From: Massilimicrobiota sp. An134
GTDB taxonomy: Bacteria > Bacillota_I > Bacilli_A > Erysipelotrichales > Coprobacillaceae
DNA: 64,000 nucleotides
NCBI RefSeq assembly: GCF_002160815.1
Contig: NZ_NFLH01000007.1
Coordinates: forward strand, 27,265-91,264
Direction: 5' to 3'
Of this stretch, positions 55,301-63,996 are shown piece after piece. Made by a program: the position numbers and the translations under genes. The notes beneath the pieces were generated by a model, which saw nothing but the letters and a program-made list of their open reading frames with translations, was not told the DNA's origin and did no database searches. How positions within the stretch are numbered: the stretch's first letter is position 1; the number at the start of each line of letters is the position of its first letter.

Positions 55301-56559
55301 CCGATATTAGCTATACCACTATCAACAAAGACAGCTCGACCATTCATGGTTGCATCATTAATTCCACCAATGATACCACCCTTCATATTAAGTGTACCAC
55401 CTTGTAACCATATAGCTCCACCAGGCCCAAAACTTCCAGTTTTACCTTTTTCTCGAGTGATAGTTGTGTCATCTATAATCTGACTACCTTCTTCCATAAC
55501 TAGCACACCACTAGCTAAACGCACAGCAGACATACCACCATAGTTTTTAAGTACTGCACCATTACCTAATGTAATAGTTCCAACACCATTATAAGTTGCT
55601 ATGATACCATCTTGAACGATGTCTGTATTTTGAACTTCTTTACTACCAACTGTAGTATGTCCATCACCTTCTGAATCTGCTTGAATAAAATAACTACCTT
55701 CTTTTTTACCAGCATCATCAAGAACAATATTCGTTAATGTTAATGATGCTGTACCTGTTCCATCTGTACTATCTACTTCTATTAATGCAGGATTATATGT
55801 AGAACGTGCTGCATCTTGAATCTGACCAAAATCATCTCCACGTGTTAAAGTATATGGTCCCCCATTACCACTTGTAATCGTAAGATCTTTACCATAATAA
55901 CGTGCACTACTGTACATAGTTAAATCAGACATAACATAAATAGTTGCACCATCTTTAGCTACATTTACAGCATTTGCTAAAGTTGCGACCGGAGATTCTT
56001 GTGTCCCAGCACCTGTTTCATCACTACCTTCAGCTGAAACATAAACAACGTCTAAAGAATTTTCAGCAGCTTTAGAAGTAACATCTGCTTTTTGAGTAGG
56101 TGTTGTTTTTTCAACTGTTGGCTGTTGTTGAGTTGTTGTTTCTGAAGCTGTTGGTTGTTGCTGAACTGTTGTTTCTGAGGCAGATGCTTCTTGATCATCT
56201 ACTTCTGATTCAACAATTTCAGTAACTTCAACAGTCACTTTTTCTTCTTTGACTTCCTGTGTTTCACTATCAGTATATGAAATAGTGAAAACATAAGTAT
56301 TATTTCGATCAACACTATATGTATATTGTGTTAAATCTTCAACCGTTATAGATTCATCAGGATAAACAACTTGATTGACAACAATATCTTCATCAACATT
56401 GAGTTGAATCTGAACATTTGATGAATCTTCATTTGCTATTTTTTCTACACTATAAAAGCTTTCTCCCACTTCAGCATAAACTTTATTTGGAAGCGTCTGT
56501 GTAGAATAACCAAATATCATAAATAATACTAATATAAAGCATAGTAATTTCTTTTGCAT
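52318..56559 (-). CDS. Large beta-helix surface protein with MucBP/Ig-like domains and VKTGD anchor
   Basis: This 1413-residue secreted protein has a signal peptide (LLCFILVLFMIFGYSTQT) and a Ser/Thr/Gln-rich linker around 125-165. From about 175 it forms a right-handed parallel beta-helix (SAEGSDETGAGTQESPVATL, then many MNGG and ITGNGS turns) to about 740. A MucBP-like domain (GTVTINYKDADTGEELREA) near 1160 and an Ig-like domain (HVGDEFDPYDYVEVSD) follow. A DPTDPTDPTNP stalk leads to EVKTGDSSP, a helix and RRRRDM. It is probably sortase-anchored and binds or degrades mucus or glycans. ATG at 56559 lies 13 bp behind AAGGAG. Confidence 0.82.
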   Translation of the reverse strand: MQKKLLCFILVLFMIFGYSTQTLPNKVYAEVGESFYSVEKIANEDSSNVQIQLNVDEDIVVNQVVYPDESITVEDLTQYTYSVDRNNTYVFTISYTDSETQEVKEEKVTVEVTEIVESEVDDQEASASETTVQQQPTASETTTQQQPTVEKTTPTQKADVTSKAAENSLDVVYVSAEGSDETGAGTQESPVATLANAVNVAKDGATIYVMSDLTMYSSARYYGKDLTITSGNGGPYTLTRGDDFGQIQDAARSTYNPALIEVDSTDGTGTASLTLTNIVLDDAGKKEGSYFIQADSEGDGHTTVGSKEVQNTDIVQDGIIATYNGVGTITLGNGAVLKNYGGMSAVRLASGVLVMEEGSQIIDDTTITREKGKTGSFGPGGAIWLQGGTLNMKGGIIGGINDATMNGRAVFVDSGIANIGGTIQNIAGTDAAWHGQNGIAVHLRSGGEATLTSTGKINNVTGEFAGNNSAIWSQYCNFTADKGSHISKVDGIPVVHFDDLTNDEGYTHKILLDGIISDCNSGESWLYRSWYGLIELGENGVIENCQTTSAGGLIYSNNGSHYVIRGTIRNNKASKGMIYMANQGGGRPECMIESTAHIVDNTGLGIRVNNSSLVVMNGGEIARNSSYGVQVSGKTNWRSVTFIMNGGTIADNGSYGISYTVEGESLVELNGGTITGNGSGSSQISASGGYAVAERDGKAGYEYTHISSNVLGEKRGISVSAGTVILPEGYADVNLGCATSEAQNALAAEVNERYVGWSQVGSNALWVQPSTTEFSFELDPTSTPKKTGLYVVYMPVNDDGTPQENADVTIEEVENVDQIPITLKNLTANQAYAVMLFNNNEYTLNPDDITVYTGGGQGDEAYDNGGLPDFTIINSVDVGDDGDLISLKIKEQEMSKNDGRLIDQLMANLEVTYTDKDGKVVTHDRQAGEYTATFSWKNGLKDEDVLVNGNIVNLSDEGGSLIVRHTSDKRGAISGTTTHLLVKENEITSEVEHATAIANGTNPKFYTNNDENRQVEAAGIQLLDDSLLTEEGDNRQELMENKAKEFLEMEDELGTLVHFDFHYLDLVDAYNGNAWVSASNGTTVYLPYPEGTNKDTDFKLVHYKDLHREYGITGQEDVEQAIKDCELEPMEIDKTEYGIKFTVDRSGFSPFALVWSEQTGTGTVTINYKDADTGEELREARIHEFTIGEDYDVSQSASKLGLKGYHIDRVEGIENEVGTMQGDVTITVWYKNDAPVIKADDVTIHVGDEFDPYDYVEVSDREWNVNDWGNIIDHLKVESNVDVNKAGVYTVTYSITDCTVDNRGTKTTTKTIKVTVLDDSDPTDPTDPTDPTNPTDPVNPGDNDNNKPTDDSKGPDIVVDVKPDKPTETTPDKTTESTEVKTGDSSPIMIYALGAGISLAAIAYMVIRRRRDM

Positions 56560-56884
56560 AATAGCTTTTCAACTCCTTTTACTCAAAATAAAATTTCAAT
56601 AAATGGATCTATTATTTTTTCATATACTTATTTGATAGAAAGAAGATTGACTTAGTCCATATATTCTTTCAATATCATCATAGATATCATAAACATAAAG
56701 TACAGATAGATACATTCGTATCAAGAAAGTTTTATAAAGAATCATAAAAACTTTTTAAAATACGATCATCCATTTATTGTTTGGCAAATAAGATACAATT
56801 GATTTATAATCAATATTTATCACCCCCAACAAATATATTCAACATTAACTATTTTCTTCATTCATTCGCTTTTAGAAAGAAGCA
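56560..56884. other. 325-bp gap with a decayed HTH-like ORF
   Basis: The minus strand has a strong GGGGGTGAT site near 56826-56818 but no clean gene. One frame reads VINIDYKSIVSYLPNNKWM up to a TAA, then continues to 56614 ending DDIERIYGLSQSSFYQISI. That end resembles a helix-turn-helix (IxRIYGLSxSSxYxI). It is likely a small gene broken by a nonsense mutation. No other features are evident. Confidence 0.35.
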
Positions 56885-57346
56885 CTATTGATCAACTTCA
56901 TCCATAATAGGATAAAGAATATGTAAAAACTCCAATGCACTTCTAAACATTTTTGTTTTATTCTTTTGAATCCAGGTAATTTCCCCTTGCCAAGAATAAT
57001 TTTGTCTATACATGATTTTAACCAAAAAAATATTTTTCGTATTTTCCAAATTCATAAAAGATGTTTTCAAGTTTTCTTCCATGATTTGAGAATCTATAGT
57101 TTTATATTCTAATTGATTCATCATCTTTCGATGTCTTATATTAAATGTTCTATATTTGACATTACACTTTGGCACATGACAATCTTGCATAATTTGATCC
57201 ATTGTCAAAATTAATTCTGTCAAACCATGAAATCCAACACTATTCTTTAAATAAGGGCAATAAAGATAACCTATGATATTTTCATTTTCACAAGGTGATA
57301 GTGATATTGTAAAATAGATATATCGTTCCATATAACTCATAGACAA
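56885..57346 (-). CDS. Uncharacterised protein with SWQGxxxW...FRSxLEF motif
   Basis: The 153-residue soluble protein ends with FLVKIMYRQNYSWQGEITWIQ and FRSALEFLHILYPIMDE, a pattern I recall from small unnamed Clostridia and Erysipelotrichia proteins. No catalytic motif is visible. The TTG at 57346 lies 7 bp behind GGGGG; a GTG at 57352 and an ATG at 57340 are alternatives. A 150-bp AT-rich leader precedes it. Function unknown. Confidence 0.55.
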   Translation of the reverse strand: MSMSYMERYIYFTISLSPCENENIIGYLYCPYLKNSVGFHGLTELILTMDQIMQDCHVPKCNVKYRTFNIRHRKMMNQLEYKTIDSQIMEENLKTSFMNLENTKNIFLVKIMYRQNYSWQGEITWIQKNKTKMFRSALEFLHILYPIMDEVDQ

Positions 57347-57610
57347 ATTCACACCCCCTTCTCACTAAGGAACGAAAAAGTAGACAAAAAGTTCGCAAGA
57401 AAAAGACTGTTTTTCCCACGGATTCTTCCTTGTTTTTATTATAAATAAAAAGAATGAAAAAGCCTACTTTTTTAATCAAATGTTTAAAAAACACTGCACC
57501 GTGTGACCAACAATGTGACCAAATCATAAAAAAATGGAATATAAGTTCTATATTTCAAACATTAACAAGAAAAATATCACTTCAATCAATCAGATTAAAC
57601 ATAATAAAAA

Positions 57611-57642
57611 GAAAGGTTCATTGAGTTTTTACCTTTCTTTAT
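57611..57642 (-). terminator. Terminator of the RibD-like reductase gene
   Basis: AAGAAAGGT and ACCTTTCTT pair across a 13-nt loop and are followed by TTTATT on the minus strand. Confidence 0.7.
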
Positions 57643-57660
57643 TATTGATGAAATAATCTG

Positions 57661-58200
57661 TTAATATATTTTCTTCTTATATTCAATATCCACTATACCA
57701 TTATAAACATAAGTTTTTATCAATGATAATCTTGTTTCCTGATCAAAATCTTCAAATAAGCGTGTTCCTTTTCCAATTAATGTTGGAATCATAGAAATAT
57801 GATATTCATCAATCATATTAGCCTGAATTAAAGGTGTAATCAATTGTTGACCACCACAAATCCAAATATCTTTTCCAGATTCCTGTTTTATTTTTTGAAC
57901 TAATGAACAAATATCTTCAGATGTGACAATGACATGATCTGATGATAACTGAGTCAAAGATGATAAAACATAAATCTTTAATCCTTGATGAATCCAATAT
58001 TGATTGACTTTCTTTCCTATCATACGAAAAGCTTTTTCACTCATAATAACACTATCAACATGTTTTAATAAATGATGATAACTTTCTGTTTTTTCATCTG
58101 TAGGATTATCACCATGTAACCAATCTATACGTCCATGTTGATCGGTGATATATCCATCTAAACTCATTGTAATATACAAAATGACTTTTCTCACTATCAT
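57661..58200 (-). CDS. RibD C-terminal / dihydrofolate reductase-like family protein
   Basis: The 179-residue protein has LYITMSLDGYITDQHGRIDWL, VIMSEKAFRMIG, IWICGGQQLITPLIQANMIDEYHISMIPTLIGKGTRLFE, the NADPH-binding and family blocks of YyaP/YwjB-like reductases. These are DHFR-fold enzymes of unknown substrate, distinct from true DHFR. It begins 13 bp after the Na/Pi symporter gene, so the two are likely co-transcribed. Confidence 0.85.
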   Translation of the reverse strand: MIVRKVILYITMSLDGYITDQHGRIDWLHGDNPTDEKTESYHHLLKHVDSVIMSEKAFRMIGKKVNQYWIHQGLKIYVLSSLTQLSSDHVIVTSEDICSLVQKIKQESGKDIWICGGQQLITPLIQANMIDEYHISMIPTLIGKGTRLFEDFDQETRLSLIKTYVYNGIVDIEYKKKIY

Positions 58201-58213
58201 CCTTACTTTCTTT

Positions 58214-59158
58214 TTATTTTTTATGGTGATATGGGTAAATCCATTGAATAGTTTGAATCAGATAAGGTTCACATAGTAAGACAATGAATGTTGTCATCAT
58301 ATTATAAAATGTATGCATATTGGCTATTTGATGGAGGGGTGATAATGGTGTCCATCCTGCAATCCAATCGGCGAGAGGAATTATCTGCGAAATGACTAAA
58401 AAACTAATAGCTCCTACAACATTAAAAAGAAAATGAAACAATGCTAGACGTTTTCCATTGCGTGATCCTTTTAAAGAAGCAAGAAAACCTGTTATACACG
58501 TTCCTAAATCAAAACCTAGAATCAGATAAACAGCCTGATGAAAAGAAATCAACTGTTTAGAAGCGAGAATTTGTAAAATACCAATAGATGCTGATGAACT
58601 TTGAATCAAAGCTGTAAACAACATACCGATACAGACACCCCATATTGGATTTTGAATATGCATTAAAGCATTCACAAATGTGGATGAGTGTTGTAGGGGC
58701 AACATGGATTGAGCCATCATTTCAAGTCCCATAAATAATAGTCCTAAAGCCATCATCACTTGTCCACATAGATGCTTGATGCCATGACTTATCAGATATA
58801 AACATACGCCTACAAAGGCTAACAATGGCGCAAACATGCCAATATCTAAAGCGATCATCTGTCCTGTTATAGTTGTCCCAATATTAGCTCCCATCATAAC
58901 CCAGATAGCTCTTTTTAATGACATAATATGAGCATTTAAAAATCCAATGAGAATAACACTCATAGCAGATGAACTTTGAATCAGGCATGTCAACAATGTC
59001 CCTACACCAATAGCTTTCCACTTATGATTGGTCAGTTTTAATAAAAAGATTTCTATTCTTTCTCCCAGTCCTTCTGTTAATCCTTCTGATAACAGTTCCA
59101 TGCCAAACAGAAATAATGCCAATCCTCCTAACAGTCCTAAATAATGAGAAATCGTCAT
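58214..59158 (-). CDS. Na/Pi cotransporter family protein (NptA/PhoU-less)
   Basis: The 314-residue membrane protein carries the two inverted QSSSA repeats (LIQSSSAMSVILIGF and LIQSSSASIGILQI) plus MGANIGTTITGQM and GFDLGTCITGFLAS, which form the sodium and phosphate sites. The C-terminal PhoU-like domain seen in many bacterial members is absent. ATG at 59158 follows AAAGGGGTG; the frame extends to 59194 without a ribosome binding site. Confidence 0.88.
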   Translation of the reverse strand: MTISHYLGLLGGLALFLFGMELLSEGLTEGLGERIEIFLLKLTNHKWKAIGVGTLLTCLIQSSSAMSVILIGFLNAHIMSLKRAIWVMMGANIGTTITGQMIALDIGMFAPLLAFVGVCLYLISHGIKHLCGQVMMALGLLFMGLEMMAQSMLPLQHSSTFVNALMHIQNPIWGVCIGMLFTALIQSSSASIGILQILASKQLISFHQAVYLILGFDLGTCITGFLASLKGSRNGKRLALFHFLFNVVGAISFLVISQIIPLADWIAGWTPLSPLHQIANMHTFYNMMTTFIVLLCEPYLIQTIQWIYPYHHKK

Positions 59159-59214
59159 GGCTTCACACCCCTTTATTATCATATATGATAACAAAGAAAA
59201 AATTTGTAAAATCT

Positions 59215-60252
59215 TTATCGGTTTTCATGCTGCATAATTCTCTTAATATCATCACCAATACGTAAATTCTTGAAAAGTTCCCCAATAAAAACGACATATG
59301 ACAATAATAGTGGCGAAAAAATCATACCAATCAGACCAAAAAGATCTCCAAAGAAAGTCAATGCTATTAAAAGAAGAATAGGATGTAAATGAATGCCTTT
59401 AGAAAATAAATAAGGTTGTAAATAAGAAGATTCTAAATATTGTAAAACCATAATCACAATAAGAGATGCATAACCAAGATGCTGATCAATAAAGAATTCA
59501 TAAATAACAACTGGTATGCCACCAATATAAGGTCCTACATAAGGAATGAGATTTGTAAGTGATAAAAATAATGCAATCCAAACTGCAAAATTCTGATTTA
59601 TAAAAAAGAAAGGAATAAAGCACATCAAAAAGAAGAAGAAAAAATCTAAAATCATTGATTTCATAAACTGATATGTTGTGAGTTTTAATTTTTTTAATGT
59701 CTGCATACAGATACCTTGTTTTTCAAAAGGAAAATAGACAATGGCTTTTTCAATTAAATGAAGATTATCATAAGATAAATAAAATGAAATGCCTAATGCT
59801 ATAAAAATATTTCCAACCCAGTAAATGACTGTCTGTGTCCAACCATTAAACATATCTATAAAATAATCAATGACCTGATATTCTTCTAAAAAACGAATAA
59901 AAGTAGAAAAAATAGGATTGACCATAATCTGACTATCACAGATACAATGATAAAAAATAAGACACTGATCTAATAAATAAGGGATTAAAAAATAACAGCT
60001 TAAAATAAAAAACAATGAAAAAGATAAATATAAGTGTGTTACAACAACTTTTCTAGAAAGGCGATCACTGGTAAAATAATCAATCAGGGGATCAATAAGA
60101 AAATGAAAAAACAATGCAATAATAACAGGAAAAATCAATTGAAAAATATAAATCAATAATGATCCTATACGAAATAAAGTATAAACATAATAAAGTAAAA
60201 TAGCACAAATACAAAAAATGATGAGAGAACGTGCGATATTGTTTCTTTTCAT
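59215..60252 (-). CDS. AI-2E family transporter (PerM-like permease)
   Basis: The 345-residue protein has about eight hydrophobic segments. LTNLIPYVGPYIGGIPVVIYEF and LQYLESSYLQPYLFSKGIHLHP are the conserved core of the AI-2E/PerM family, and GDLFGLIGMIFSPLLLSYV follows. Roles in the family include ion/proton antiport and quorum-signal export; none can be assigned here. ATG at 60252 follows GGAGGTTGAA. The frame runs on to 60375 across a terminator and is not credible there. Confidence 0.85.
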   Translation of the reverse strand: MKRNNIARSLIIFCICAILLYYVYTLFRIGSLLIYIFQLIFPVIIALFFHFLIDPLIDYFTSDRLSRKVVVTHLYLSFSLFFILSCYFLIPYLLDQCLIFYHCICDSQIMVNPIFSTFIRFLEEYQVIDYFIDMFNGWTQTVIYWVGNIFIALGISFYLSYDNLHLIEKAIVYFPFEKQGICMQTLKKLKLTTYQFMKSMILDFFFFFLMCFIPFFFINQNFAVWIALFLSLTNLIPYVGPYIGGIPVVIYEFFIDQHLGYASLIVIMVLQYLESSYLQPYLFSKGIHLHPILLLIALTFFGDLFGLIGMIFSPLLLSYVVFIGELFKNLRIGDDIKRIMQHENR

Positions 60253-60269
60253 TTCAACCTCCACGACAA

Positions 60270-60293
60270 GAAAAGGACTACAATGAGTCCTTT
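60270..60293 (-). terminator. Hairpin between the 45-residue gene and the AI-2E family gene
   Basis: AAAGGACT-CATTGT-AGTCCTTT with a T-rich end on the minus strand sits 18 bp before the transporter start. It can end or attenuate transcription between the two genes. Confidence 0.6.
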
Positions 60294-60301
60294 TGTACTT
60301 C

Positions 60302-60439
60302 TTAAAGTTGTTCCTTAATCGCTTTTTTGGCTTTATGAACAGTATGTTCGATGTTATCGGCACATGGCATATCACTCATCATAATCATTGCCGCAGCAAC
60401 AATTCCTGCCGAGAAAAAAGCAACAGCTAATTTTGACAT
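60302..60439 (-). CDS. Unannotated 45-residue membrane-anchored small protein
   Basis: ATG at 60439 sits 8 bp behind a strong AAAGGAG and opens 45 codons. They encode MSKLAVAFFSAGIVAAAMIM, a single N-terminal helix of about 18 residues, then a polar, lysine-rich tail (HTVHKAKKAIKEQL). The layout resembles short anchored proteins such as YtxH or YqxM-type tails, though no family is certain. It lies between recD2 and the AI-2E family gene with a hairpin after it. Confidence 0.65.
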   Translation of the reverse strand: MSKLAVAFFSAGIVAAAMIMMSDMPCADNIEHTVHKAKKAIKEQL

Positions 60440-60481
60440 GATTATTCACTCCTTTAAAAGTACAATCTTAGTATGTCCTGA

Positions 60482-62674
60482 TTATTCAAAATCATACAAA
60501 GAAATTTCAGGAGTTTCGTTCATTCTTGAAATCAATGTCGTTTTCCTTCGATCATCTTGTTCTCGACTAATTCCATATTGAAAAGCCTGATGATTTCCTA
60601 AAAACCATAAAGACTGTTTTGCTCGTGTTAATCCTGTATAAATCAGATTCTTTTTCAACATAATATAATAGTCTTTTAAAACAGGCATAATGACAATTTT
60701 AAATTCATTTCCCTGTGATTTATGTACACTCATGCAATAAGCATGTGTCAATGTATAAAATTCCTGTGGCGTATATTCAACAATAGTTCCATCAAAATCA
60801 ACAATCATCATATCTGATAAATATTCAAAATTATCTTTATAACAGATTTCTACCAATGTTCCTATATCACCATTAAAAACATTATCTTCAATACGATTTT
60901 TTAACTGTAAAATCTTATCGCCTTCTCTAAATAAACGTTTACCCACACGCAGTTCATTTTTAAATCCATCTTGAGGATTAAATAATTCCTGTAGACAATC
61001 ATTTAAAGCATCAATACCAGCAACACCATTATACATTGGTGCTAAAACTTGTATATCATGCACATCATAGCCATCTTCTAATGCTTTTGTGACTAATACA
61101 CGTACATACTTGACAACATCATAGGCGGCACATGTTTGAAAATGAATATCCTGATACTTTGAAAATAAAGTTTCATCATATTGATTATTGCGAATACTAT
61201 GGGCTAATTGAACAATACCACTTTCTTTGGATTGACGATATATATGATGTAAAGCAATGGTTGGGATACGCTGACAACTGATGAGATCATTTAAAACACG
61301 ACCAGGTGCCACAGATGGCAATTGCTGATCATCTCCAATCAAAAGAATTTGACTGACTTTTTGACAAGCTAACAAAAGATGTGAAAACAATAAAGAATCG
61401 ACCATTGAAAACTCATCAATGATCAATAAATCCACATCTAATGGATTTTTCTCATTAATCGCAAAAGTATTTGTATGTAAATCCCATTTCAATAAACGAT
61501 GAATGGTACAAGCTTCCACTCCTGTCACTTCAGTCAAACGTTTAGCTGCTCTACCAGTTGGTGCAACAACAGCTAATTTTTGATCAGGATTTAAACGCTG
61601 ATAGATTTTAATCATAGCATTGACAATCGTTGTTTTTCCAGTTCCTGGCCCACCTGTAATAATCATAGCTGACTGTTTTAAAAAGAGTGTCATCGCTTCT
61701 TTTTGAAAATGATCATATTGAATAGATAACTCTGTTTCTAAATCTGCAATAATGGTATCAATTTCCTGCTGATCATATTCATACAAAGGCGCATGAAGCC
61801 ATTTTTGAAAGATTTTTGATATTTGTATTTCACTTTGATATAAATCATAAGGATAATAACGATCATCTTCCTGAATAATTTTACGTTGTTCAAGAACATC
61901 CTGCAAAGCTGTTTCAAAACTTTCATCATCAATTTGAGGAATATAGCGATGAAATCTTTTCACGATAGCCTCAAAGTTATGATATGTACTTCCATCTTGA
62001 AAACAGGCTTCTTTTAAAGCATAAACAATAGCTGCCTGAATACGATGATGATCATGTTGATCAACACCTATTTTCAATGCCAGATCATCTGCCGTTTTAA
62101 AACCAATTCCATCAATATCATCAATTAACTGATAAGGATTATTCTGTAAGATATCCAATGTTTTTTCCTGATAGACAGCTTGAATTAAAGCCAGATGACG
62201 TGTCGAAATACCATGCCCCATGAAAAACATCAAAACTTCCTGATCAAAATCCTGGGAATTTAACACACCTGCAATCGTTTCACGTTTGGTTTCATTCATA
62301 CCACGAACATGATCTAAAACATGCTTATCTTCTTTAATCTTACTTAATGCATCTTGACCTAAAGCTTCCACAATAGCACTGGCCTGTTTTTCACCAATCC
62401 CTTTAAATAAAGGACTAGATAAATAGCGAATGATTTCACTTTCCTCATTCGCTAAAACAATCTCATAAGATTGAATCTGAAATTGTTTCCCATATTTAGG
62501 ATGAATCACATAATCACCCTGAAAATGATATTTATCCTGTAGATTTACATAACTCATATAACCCGTTGCTAGAATTGGTTTATCTTCCTGTTCACTATCA
62601 ATCAGACAGACAATAAACTTTGTATCCTCACTATAAAACCTAATACGTTTAATAATTCCCGTATATTCTAACAT
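60482..62674 (-). CDS. recD2: RecD2 family ATP-dependent DNA helicase
   Basis: The 730-residue SF1B helicase has an N-terminal OB/helix-hairpin region (FKGIGEKQASAIVEALG, DIDGIGFKTADDLAL), Walker A ITGGPGTGKTTIVNAM, TGRAAKRL, Walker B LLIIDEFSMVDS, GDDQQLPSVAPG, and the C-terminal SVHKSQGNEF and TGLTRAKQSL motifs. RecD2 acts without RecBC in 5'-3' unwinding and in mismatch or replication-fork repair. Its start overlaps the mnmA stop by one base (TAATG). Confidence 0.94.
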   Translation of the reverse strand: MLEYTGIIKRIRFYSEDTKFIVCLIDSEQEDKPILATGYMSYVNLQDKYHFQGDYVIHPKYGKQFQIQSYEIVLANEESEIIRYLSSPLFKGIGEKQASAIVEALGQDALSKIKEDKHVLDHVRGMNETKRETIAGVLNSQDFDQEVLMFFMGHGISTRHLALIQAVYQEKTLDILQNNPYQLIDDIDGIGFKTADDLALKIGVDQHDHHRIQAAIVYALKEACFQDGSTYHNFEAIVKRFHRYIPQIDDESFETALQDVLEQRKIIQEDDRYYPYDLYQSEIQISKIFQKWLHAPLYEYDQQEIDTIIADLETELSIQYDHFQKEAMTLFLKQSAMIITGGPGTGKTTIVNAMIKIYQRLNPDQKLAVVAPTGRAAKRLTEVTGVEACTIHRLLKWDLHTNTFAINEKNPLDVDLLIIDEFSMVDSLLFSHLLLACQKVSQILLIGDDQQLPSVAPGRVLNDLISCQRIPTIALHHIYRQSKESGIVQLAHSIRNNQYDETLFSKYQDIHFQTCAAYDVVKYVRVLVTKALEDGYDVHDIQVLAPMYNGVAGIDALNDCLQELFNPQDGFKNELRVGKRLFREGDKILQLKNRIEDNVFNGDIGTLVEICYKDNFEYLSDMMIVDFDGTIVEYTPQEFYTLTHAYCMSVHKSQGNEFKIVIMPVLKDYYIMLKKNLIYTGLTRAKQSLWFLGNHQAFQYGISREQDDRRKTTLISRMNETPEISLYDFE

Positions 62675-63807
62675 TATAAGTATGTAATCTCCTTATCATC
62701 TTTATACACTTTATCAATCGTTCCTCCACCAAGACAAACATCACCCTGATAAAAGACTGCGGCCTGACCAGGCGTTACAGCTTTGACAGGTTGTTTGAAT
62801 GTCACATAAAGTGTTGTTTCATCAACAAAATGAATCGAAACTTCATTATCTTTTTGACGATATCTAAATTTGGCTGTGCAATCATATTCTCCCGATGGTT
62901 TTTGACTACCGATCCAATTGACATCCGTAATCAAAGCACCTTCGCTCATTAACCATTGATTCTGATCTCCTTGGCACACATATAAAATATTATCATCATA
63001 CTTTTTACCCACAACAAACCAGGCATCACCTGGACCACCAATACCTAAACCTTTACGTTGTCCAATTGTATAATACATAATGCCCTGATGTTCACCGACA
63101 ACTTGACCAGTTTCAATATCTACCATCTTTCCAGCTTTGGCTGGAATATAATTTTTCAAGAACTCTCTAAAATCTCTTTCTCCAATAAAACAGATTCCTG
63201 TACTGTCTTTTTTATGAGCCACTGGCAAATTTAAATCTTCCGCCAATTGTCTGACTTCTGGTTTGGTCATATTTCCAATTGGAAATAATGAAGACTGTAG
63301 TTGAGATTGATTTAACTGACATAAAAAGTATGTCTGATCTTTATTAGAATCAATGCCTCTTAACATGATAGAATCTTGTCCATCATGATGTTCCACACGT
63401 GCATAATGTCCTGTCGCAATATAATCGGCCTCAATAGATTTGGCATAATCTAAAAAAGCTTTAAATTTAATATGTTTATTGCATAAAATATCAGGATTAG
63501 GCGTTCTCCCTTTGGCATACTCTTCTAAAAAATATGTAAAAACATGATCCCAATATTCCTTAATAAAATCAACACGTCTTAATTCTATTCCTAAATGCTC
63601 AGCGATCTTTTTTGCATCATTATAATCTTTTTCCTGTGGACAGATATCATCATCATTTGTTGGATTTCCTAAAATATCATTATTTAATGATGAATCCCAG
63701 TTACGCATAAAAACGCCAATAACTTCATAACCTTGTTGCTTTAAAACATAAGCTGCAACTGCACTATCTACACCACCACTTAAACCTAATACAACTCTTT
63801 GTTTCAT
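62674..63807 (-). CDS. mnmA: tRNA-specific 2-thiouridylase MnmA
   Basis: The 377-residue PP-loop ATPase puts sulfur on wobble U34 of Lys, Glu and Gln tRNAs. It has LGLSGGVDSAVAAYVL, FMRNWD, NPDILCNKHIKF with the first catalytic cysteine, TGICFIGERDF with the second, YYTIGQRKGLGIGG and TPGQAAVFY. The ATG at 63807 follows AGAAGGAGGCG. The mnmA-recD2 pairing is common in Bacillota. Confidence 0.96.
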   Translation of the reverse strand: MKQRVVLGLSGGVDSAVAAYVLKQQGYEVIGVFMRNWDSSLNNDILGNPTNDDDICPQEKDYNDAKKIAEHLGIELRRVDFIKEYWDHVFTYFLEEYAKGRTPNPDILCNKHIKFKAFLDYAKSIEADYIATGHYARVEHHDGQDSIMLRGIDSNKDQTYFLCQLNQSQLQSSLFPIGNMTKPEVRQLAEDLNLPVAHKKDSTGICFIGERDFREFLKNYIPAKAGKMVDIETGQVVGEHQGIMYYTIGQRKGLGIGGPGDAWFVVGKKYDDNILYVCQGDQNQWLMSEGALITDVNWIGSQKPSGEYDCTAKFRYRQKDNEVSIHFVDETTLYVTFKQPVKAVTPGQAAVFYQGDVCLGGGTIDKVYKDDKEITYL

Positions 63808-63893
63808 AGACGCCTCCTTCTTGCATATTCTATCATTTTCTTCAACAATTATAAAGTAAAAATAATGGAATACTCATATAAAATAGAGTAGAG

Positions 63894-63918
63894 GGAAGAA
63901 ATTAATCTTCGCCCCTCT
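63894..63918. repeat. Imperfect hairpin upstream of mnmA
   Basis: GAGGG-AAGAAATTAATCTT-CCCCTC-type pairing forms a short stem. It may be part of the mnmA leader or the end of a gene beyond the window. Confidence 0.35.
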
Positions 63919-63926
63919 CATTGCAC

Positions 63927-63996
63927 TTATCCCGAATTATTGATTATCCCGAAAAACAGGTTTTTCCAATGAAAAATCAAGTAAAATTCGGGATAA
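63927..63996. repeat. TTATCCCGAA direct and inverted repeats
   Basis: TTATCCCGAA occurs at 63927-63936 and 63944-63953, 17 bp apart, and inverted as TTCGGGATAA at 63987-63996. The last copy extends to AAAATTCGGGATAATTTT. GC-rich cores in an AT-rich area suggest a binding site or the end of an insertion sequence beyond the window edge. Confidence 0.5.

Noticed and set aside
57502..57522. TGTGACCAA direct repeat, considered as a phage integrase tail or attachment site
   Set aside because: Only two 9-bp copies occur, with no integrase, tRNA or matching repeat elsewhere in the window.
57288..57527. 79-codon minus-strand frame upstream of the SWQG/FRS gene
   Set aside because: It overlaps the start of the better-supported gene, lacks a ribosome binding site and has a leader-like AT composition.
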